From positions 62,001-126,000 of the forward strand of contig CAYORK010000001.1 of the NCBI GenBank assembly GCA_964406345.1: a DNA stretch of 64,000 nucleotides, read 5' to 3'. The stretch is from SYAN01 sp964406345. Lineage in GTDB: Bacteria; Actinomycetota; Actinomycetes; Nanopelagicales; Nanopelagicaceae. Each line of letters opens with the position of its first letter. Position 1 is the stretch's first letter. The translations under genes and the position numbers were made by a program. The notes beneath the pieces are model-generated. The model was not told the origin of the DNA. It searched no databases and worked only from the letters and a program-made list of their open reading frames with translations. Of this stretch, positions 59,396 to 64,000 are shown piece by piece.

Positions 59396-60343
59396 ATGCC
59401 CGAGATCCATCTGCCTGTCTGTCTCGATAGAACCGTAGAGCTGCTTGCTCCTGCGATAGAAGGTCGCGAACACCCGATCATCGTCGACGGAACGCTCGGT
59501 CTAGCCGGACACAGTTTCGAATTGCTTACGCGCTTTCCGCATCTGACCATCATCGGAATCGATAGGGATGCAGATGCGATCTCTCATGCAGCCAAGCGCC
59601 TCGAACCATTCCATGGTCGTGTACAGATCTATCGCGATTCCTACGACAATCTTGGGAAAGTTCTCGATCAATTCGGCACACGCACCGTTGATGGGATCCT
59701 CCTTGATCTCGGAGTTTCCTCCATGCAACTCGATTCCGTCGAGCGGGGGTTCTCCTACTCTCAGGAGAGCGCGCTCGATATGCGTATGGATAGGAGCCAG
59801 GGCCTCACCGCAGCCGAAGTCCTGGCCACCTACTCAGAGTCTGACCTCACTCGGATCTTGCGCCAATATGGGGAAGAGCGTTTCGCGCCAAGGATCGCCA
59901 AAGCGATCGTTGCTGAGCGAGCCAAGGAACCGATCTCGAAGAGTTCGACATTAGTCGAGCTCATCAAGCGAGTGATTCCCGCGCCAGCGCGACGGACCGG
60001 TGGAAACCCTGCAAAGCGCACCTTCCAAGCACTTCGCATCGAGGTAAATGGCGAACTCGACATCTTGGATCGATCACTGCCGATCGCCCTTGACCGTCTC
60101 GCCGTCGGAGGTCGGATGGTCGTCCTCTCCTTCCATTCACTCGAGGATCGCATCGTCAAGGAGCACTTCGCCCGCGTCACTGCGCGCAAGGACCTTCCTG
60201 GACTTCCTGTCGAGTTACCTGGTCAAGATCAGAAATTCGCACTCATCTTCAACGGCAGCGAGAAGGCGAGCGAGGAAGAGATGCTCGTAAATCCTCGCGC
60301 CAAGTCGGTTCGTATCCGCGCGATCACTCGAGTGGCAGCCTGA
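59396..60343 (+). CDS. rsmH: 16S rRNA (cytosine(1402)-N(4))-methyltransferase
   Basis: A 315-residue SAM-dependent methyltransferase. It shows the family's HLPVCLDRTVELLAP opening, IVDGTLGLAGHS SAM-binding loop (the usual GxGGHS reads GLAGHS here), GIDRDADAI, ILLDLGVSSMQLD, ERGFSYSQESALDMRMD and TFQALRIEVNGEL, and VVLSFHSLEDRIVK near the end. ATG 59396 lies behind the Shine-Dalgarno gaggtgggg. It overlaps ftsL by 1 bp. Confidence 0.95.
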   Translation: MPEIHLPVCLDRTVELLAPAIEGREHPIIVDGTLGLAGHSFELLTRFPHLTIIGIDRDADAISHAAKRLEPFHGRVQIYRDSYDNLGKVLDQFGTRTVDGILLDLGVSSMQLDSVERGFSYSQESALDMRMDRSQGLTAAEVLATYSESDLTRILRQYGEERFAPRIAKAIVAERAKEPISKSSTLVELIKRVIPAPARRTGGNPAKRTFQALRIEVNGELDILDRSLPIALDRLAVGGRMVVLSFHSLEDRIVKEHFARVTARKDLPGLPVELPGQDQKFALIFNGSEKASEEEMLVNPRAKSVRIRAITRVAA

Positions 60344-60723
60344 TGGCAATACGAGAACTTGGACCCGCGACTACTCGCAAATCCATCCCAACGCGGCGGC
60401 TCTCTCTCGTCGCGCCGCTGAGTAACCTTTCACTGGCGTCATTGACCGACGCAAAGAGAGACTCCAAGAACTTCGTCATGATCTGCGTCTCGATAGCAAC
60501 CGCAGGTTTGCTGGCGATGTTCACCCTCAACATCGCGTTGACAGAAGGTGCATTCACCGTTCGATCCCTCAAGCTAGAGGTGATCGAGATGAAGGAACTT
60601 CGACAGGCAGCACTGACCGAATTGGCTCATGTCTCATCCCCTGATCGCCTCGCTCGTTCGGCGGAGATGTTGGGGATGGTCGCTTCGGGCAGCCCACGTT
60701 TCATAGAGATCAACGACAGGTAG
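60343..60723 (+). CDS. ftsL: FtsL-like cell-division protein
   Basis: A 126-residue bitopic protein: a basic cytoplasmic N-terminus, one transmembrane helix (about residues 44-66, FVMICVSIATAGLLAMFTLNIAL) and a coiled-coil-prone extracellular segment (VRSLKLEVIEMKELRQAALTEL) ending in a short tail with an LGMV segment. Sequence similarity in this family is low; identity rests on topology, size and the fixed position between rsmH and ftsI. Confidence 0.82.
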   Translation: MAIRELGPATTRKSIPTRRLSLVAPLSNLSLASLTDAKRDSKNFVMICVSIATAGLLAMFTLNIALTEGAFTVRSLKLEVIEMKELRQAALTELAHVSSPDRLARSAEMLGMVASGSPRFIEINDR

Positions 60724-60735
60724 GAAGTTCTCCCC

Positions 60736-62628
60736 GTGAATCTTGCAACTGACCGATCACTCCAACCAAAGCGGATTCAGATCGCAGTTGCCATCATCGG
60801 CATCATCCTCTTGGTCTTTGCGATCAGACTTCTCGACTTGCAAGCGCTCCGATCCAACGACCTCATGGTCAAAGCTGCAGGTGAATTGGAGCGAACTGCG
60901 ACCATACCAGCGCCCCGCGGTGCGATCCTTGATGCCAATGGAGTGGAACTTGCTCGCAGCGTGCTCTCGTATCGAATCGTCGTGGATCAGAAGCTGATAC
61001 ATGATGGTGAGGCAGTGGCAAAGGTCATCGCACCGATTCTGGATATGGATGAGGTCTACCTCGCCGAACGTTTGACGGGGGATCGCAGGTATGTGGTGAT
61101 CGCCGACAAGGTGCGCCCTGCGATTTGGCGGACCATGGAGTCGAGAATAGATAGCTATAACGAGAAGGTGATCGAGGAACGCAACGGCTATGCCAAGCGG
61201 ATCAGTGGATTTTGGGCAGAGCGCCTCTATGACCGCGAGTACCCAGCCGGTCGACTCGCAGCATCACTACTTGGCTTCACCAATGCTGCGGGTGCAGGAG
61301 CAGCCGGATTGGAGTACAGCCTCAACTCCCAACTGACCGGACAAGATGGTGTCTACACGTACGCCAATGCGGGTGGGACGATCATTCCAGGCACGCAAGA
61401 AGTGATGCTTGATTCAGTACCAGGTGAGAGCGTGCAGTTGACGATCGATAGGGATGTGCAGTGGGTCGCGCAACGCGCGATCACCAAAGTAGTGAGGTCA
61501 TCTCGAGCAGTCTCTGGAACTGTGATCGTACAGAATCCGAAGACAGGAGAGATTCTCGCTCACGCAACCTATCCGACATTCGATCCGAACAATCGGGATG
61601 GTGTCGACCCCGCTCTCTATCGGAATCTCACGGTTGAGGAGATCTATGAACCTGGTTCAACCGGAAAAGTGATCACCTTCGCCGCGGCCTTGGAGGAGGG
61701 AAAGATCTCTCCAGAGACGATCATCACCACTCCCTACAAGATCAAGCGATATGGGACGACATTCAAGGATCACGAGTATCACAAGGGAGAGAAGATCACA
61801 GTGGCAGGTGCGCTCGCCAACTCGACGAATACCGGTGCCATCAAGATCGGTGAAATGGTTGGAAAGGAACGCCTCTACGACTATCTGCGCGCATTCGGAT
61901 TGGGAGAGTCGACCGAGCTTCGTCTACCCGGAGAAGCCGCGGGCAAATTGCGTCCGGTCAAAGAGTGGTCTGGAACTTCACTCCCAACAATCTCCTTCGG
62001 TCAGGGCTATTCATTGACAGCGATCCAAGCGACTTCGATCTTTTCCACTTTGGCGAATGATGGTGTGCGAGTGCCCCCGAGCGTCATCAAGGGAACGATT
62101 GCTCCCAATGGCGCATTCACTGCTCACAAGACTGGAGATGCGGTAAGAGTGGTCTCCTCCGACACTGCGAAGAAGATGCGCCTGATCATGGAGAGCGTCG
62201 TCGGACCACATGGAACCGCTGAGACTGCCGCCATTCCCGGTTACCGCGTCGCAGGCAAGACTGGAACCGCGTGGCGTCATGATGAGAAGTGCGGGTGTTA
62301 CAAGGGCTACACCGCATCGTTCATCGGCTTCGCTCCAGCAGATGATCCTGCTTATGTGGTCAATGTGACCATTCAGGCGCCTAAGGGTGTCTACTACGGC
62401 GGCTATCTTGGTGGCCCCGTCTTCAAGGAAGTGATGAGTTACATCCTTCAATCTCAGAACATCCCGCCGACGGCAAAGGCTGAATCCAGTTATGCCTTGA
62501 GTTACAAGGAGTACCTGCGGAAGATCAGCACTCCCACTGCTGCTACCGAGAGCGAAGAGCCTAAGAAGCCAGCTGATCCGGTGAAGAAGGACAAGAAGAA
62601 GAAAGAGAAAGTCGATGCTCGTGGATGA
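60736..62628 (+). CDS. ftsI: Septal peptidoglycan transpeptidase (FtsI/PBP3, class B PBP)
   Basis: A 630-residue class B penicillin-binding protein. A transmembrane helix (IAVAIIGIILLVFAIRLLDLQ) is followed by the pedestal dimer domain and the transpeptidase domain with the active-site EPGSTGKVITF (SxxK as STGK), ANSTNTGAI (SxN) and GKTGTAW (KTG). The C-terminus is a short Lys/Glu-rich tail. It acts at the septum with FtsW. The start is GTG; its 3' end overlaps murE by 14 bp. Confidence 0.95.
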   Translation: MNLATDRSLQPKRIQIAVAIIGIILLVFAIRLLDLQALRSNDLMVKAAGELERTATIPAPRGAILDANGVELARSVLSYRIVVDQKLIHDGEAVAKVIAPILDMDEVYLAERLTGDRRYVVIADKVRPAIWRTMESRIDSYNEKVIEERNGYAKRISGFWAERLYDREYPAGRLAASLLGFTNAAGAGAAGLEYSLNSQLTGQDGVYTYANAGGTIIPGTQEVMLDSVPGESVQLTIDRDVQWVAQRAITKVVRSSRAVSGTVIVQNPKTGEILAHATYPTFDPNNRDGVDPALYRNLTVEEIYEPGSTGKVITFAAALEEGKISPETIITTPYKIKRYGTTFKDHEYHKGEKITVAGALANSTNTGAIKIGEMVGKERLYDYLRAFGLGESTELRLPGEAAGKLRPVKEWSGTSLPTISFGQGYSLTAIQATSIFSTLANDGVRVPPSVIKGTIAPNGAFTAHKTGDAVRVVSSDTAKKMRLIMESVVGPHGTAETAAIPGYRVAGKTGTAWRHDEKCGCYKGYTASFIGFAPADDPAYVVNVTIQAPKGVYYGGYLGGPVFKEVMSYILQSQNIPPTAKAESSYALSYKEYLRKISTPTAATESEEPKKPADPVKKDKKKKEKVDARG

Positions 62629-64000
62629 GCGGGCTCTTGTAGCGCAGACGAGGTCACTCGTCGACGTCGCCAATTACCTCGGTGATACCGGTCTCTCGCT
62701 CTCCCAACTTGCAGGTATCGAGATCACAGAGATCGCAAGTTCGACCGATTCAGTCGTTCCTGGCGCTCTCTTCGTCGCACATAGAGGTATTCGCAGTCAC
62801 GGCGCGGAATATGTCGAACGCGCCATCTCCTCTGGAGCGAGTGCGATCTTGACCGACAAGGAGGGTGAATCGAAGATCTCTGCAAAAGGCGGGATCCGAG
62901 TTCCTGTCCTCGTCGTCTCGCGCCCTGAGGTAGATCTGGGTCATTTGGCTCATTGGTTCCATGGTGATCCGATGCGAAGCATGCATGCGGTCGGGGTCAC
63001 CGGCACGAATGGCAAGAGCACCATAACCACTTTGCTTTACGAGATGTGGCAGGCCGCTGGGTTCACGGCTGGCTTGATGGGAACGATTGCGACTTTGATG
63101 CCTGGGTTGGAGTTGAAAGCCGAGCGCACCACTGAGTCAGCCGATGAGTTGGCCCGTCGTGTCGCGCAAATGGCTCAACTCCATGTTCGCGCCCTCGCCA
63201 TGGAAGTGAGCTCTCATGGACTGGCTCTCCATCGTGTCAATGGTGCCCGTTTCGCAGCAGCAGGTTTCAGCAATCTCTCGCAAGACCATCTGGACTTCCA
63301 CGGTGACATGGAGAGCTACTTCGCCGCAAAAGCTTCGCTCTTCACTCATGAGTATGCCGATCGCGCATTCATCAACATCGACGATGCCTATGGAAAGCGT
63401 CTTGCCACCATGACCTCGCTCGAGACCATCACACTCTCCTTGAAGGATAGAAGTGCATCATGGTTCGTAGCCGAGCGAGAGGTGACAGGACGCGGAAATC
63501 GTCTTGAGATTCGAGGACCCGGCGGCATTCTGATCTCGACGGAGATCCCGCTTATCGGTACGCACAATGTGGAGAACTATCTGATGGCTCTGGCTCTTGC
63601 CATCGATAGCGGAGTGGACCCTGTCGTCATCGAGAGTGCATCCCGAAATCTCAAGGGAGCTCACGGTCGCATGGAACGAGTCGAACTCGGACAGCCATTC
63701 ACCGCTCTTGTCGATTATGGGCACTCTCCAGATGCTGTCGCCCGTGTCCTTCAATCACTTCGCGAGAGCACCTCAGGCAGGATCATCGCTCTCCTTGGAT
63801 GTGGTGGCGACCGAGACCGCGGTAAGCGTCCGCTGATGGGGCAAGCGCTCATCGCTGGATCTGATGTCGCGATCTTCACGAGTGACAATCCACGAAGTGA
63901 GGATCCTGCGGACATCTTGCGGGAGATGACGGCAGGACTTGCGATCAAAGAGCCTTCACGCATCGAAATCGACCGAAGGAGTGCGATCGAGTATGCGGTC
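62615..64000 (+). CDS. murE: UDP-MurNAc-tripeptide synthetase (meso-DAP-adding), 3' end outside window
   Basis: The first 462 codons of MurE, open to the right edge. GVTGTNGKSTITTLLYEM is the ATP loop; TTESADEL, EVSSHGLALHRVNGARF, SQDHLDFHG, LIGTHNVENYLMALA and LLGCGGDRDRGKRPLMG follow in order. The motif SDNPRSEDP matches DNPR, which marks addition of meso-diaminopimelate rather than lysine. The start is ATG 62615; a GTG two codons later (62621) is possible. About 30-40 residues are missing at the C-terminus. Confidence 0.95.
   Translation, partial: MLVDERALVAQTRSLVDVANYLGDTGLSLSQLAGIEITEIASSTDSVVPGALFVAHRGIRSHGAEYVERAISSGASAILTDKEGESKISAKGGIRVPVLVVSRPEVDLGHLAHWFHGDPMRSMHAVGVTGTNGKSTITTLLYEMWQAAGFTAGLMGTIATLMPGLELKAERTTESADELARRVAQMAQLHVRALAMEVSSHGLALHRVNGARFAAAGFSNLSQDHLDFHGDMESYFAAKASLFTHEYADRAFINIDDAYGKRLATMTSLETITLSLKDRSASWFVAEREVTGRGNRLEIRGPGGILISTEIPLIGTHNVENYLMALALAIDSGVDPVVIESASRNLKGAHGRMERVELGQPFTALVDYGHSPDAVARVLQSLRESTSGRIIALLGCGGDRDRGKRPLMGQALIAGSDVAIFTSDNPRSEDPADILREMTAGLAIKEPSRIEIDRRSAIEYAV

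Noticed and set aside
1..64000. tRNA, rRNA, CRISPR arrays, insertion sequences or prophage genes
   Set aside because: I found no transposase, integrase, array of spaced repeats or recognisable tRNA/rRNA sequence on reading both strands; a dedicated tRNA scan was not possible.

Overview
The window looks like a metagenome-derived scaffold of an actinobacterium (Actinomycetota). Actinobacterial markers are SepH (DUF3071), DUF6504 and DUF3040 proteins, a PASTA-domain kinase of the PknL type next to a class II DAHP synthase, a Corynebacterium-type glycogen synthase divergent from GlgC, and an mraZ-rsmH-ftsL-ftsI-murE division cluster whose MurE carries the meso-DAP motif DNPR. A heliorhodopsin, an iron-sulfur photolyase and two carotenoid gene blocks point to a sunlit, probably planktonic freshwater organism; a Nanopelagicales-like lineage is my guess, not something the sequence proves. 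A run of 100 N at 13937-14036 is flanked by an exact 55-bp duplication and is most likely a scaffolding artefact.

Layout. 1-10.7 kb (minus strand): nucleoside uptake and salvage, with a partial cupin, an MTA/SAH-type deaminase, an MTI phosphorylase, a BMP-type nucleoside ABC importer, then pseudouridine catabolism (psuG, psuK) together with a topoisomerase subunit A that lacks its C-terminal domain. 10.7-15.1 kb: a phosphodiesterase-type enzyme, an MFS permease, heliorhodopsin and sepH. 15.2-21.7 kb (plus): IMPase, rplS, lepB, rnhB, yraN, comM, dprA, era. 21.7-34.4 kb: a DMT permease, glgA/glgC, photolyase, a phosphofructokinase with PPi-type residues, aroG, ogt, threonine aldolase, a second DMT permease, nfo, pknL. 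34.4-35.7 kb: a TPP-riboswitch-like leader, a PnuC-family (PnuT-like) transporter and a P-loop kinase. 35.7-47.7 kb: carotenoid genes (crtYc/crtYd, crtB, crtI, crtE, then a CrtD-like desaturase, CruC-like glycosyltransferase, CruF, CrtA-like oxygenase) interleaved with metF, a CDP-alcohol transferase, an alpha/beta hydrolase, YbaK and TauE. 47.7-50.3 kb: DoxX and a secreted 5'-nucleotidase. 50.6-55.4 kb: a LexA-box-controlled mutagenesis operon (DUF6504, dnaE2, dinB). 55.5-58.5 kb: DUF3040 and an ABC-2 exporter. 58.5-64 kb: the division and cell-wall cluster, entered through a promoter embedded in 10-bp MraZ boxes.

Working together. Secreted or extracytoplasmic phosphate-ester hydrolases and the BMP importer could feed nucleosides into salvage. 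The two carotenoid blocks together predict a monocyclic, hydroxylated, glycosylated and probably ketolated carotenoid. Heliorhodopsin and photolyase are plausible parts of a light response, but no carotenoid oxygenase for retinal is present here.

Regulation. Twelve genes show a TANNNT element 6-8 nt before the start codon, which suggests leaderless transcripts. One pair (crtE/metF) shares an 18-bp palindrome containing -10 elements on both strands. The least expected observation is the riboswitch-like leader over a transporter-kinase pair, which raises the possibility of an uncharacterised thiamine kinase.
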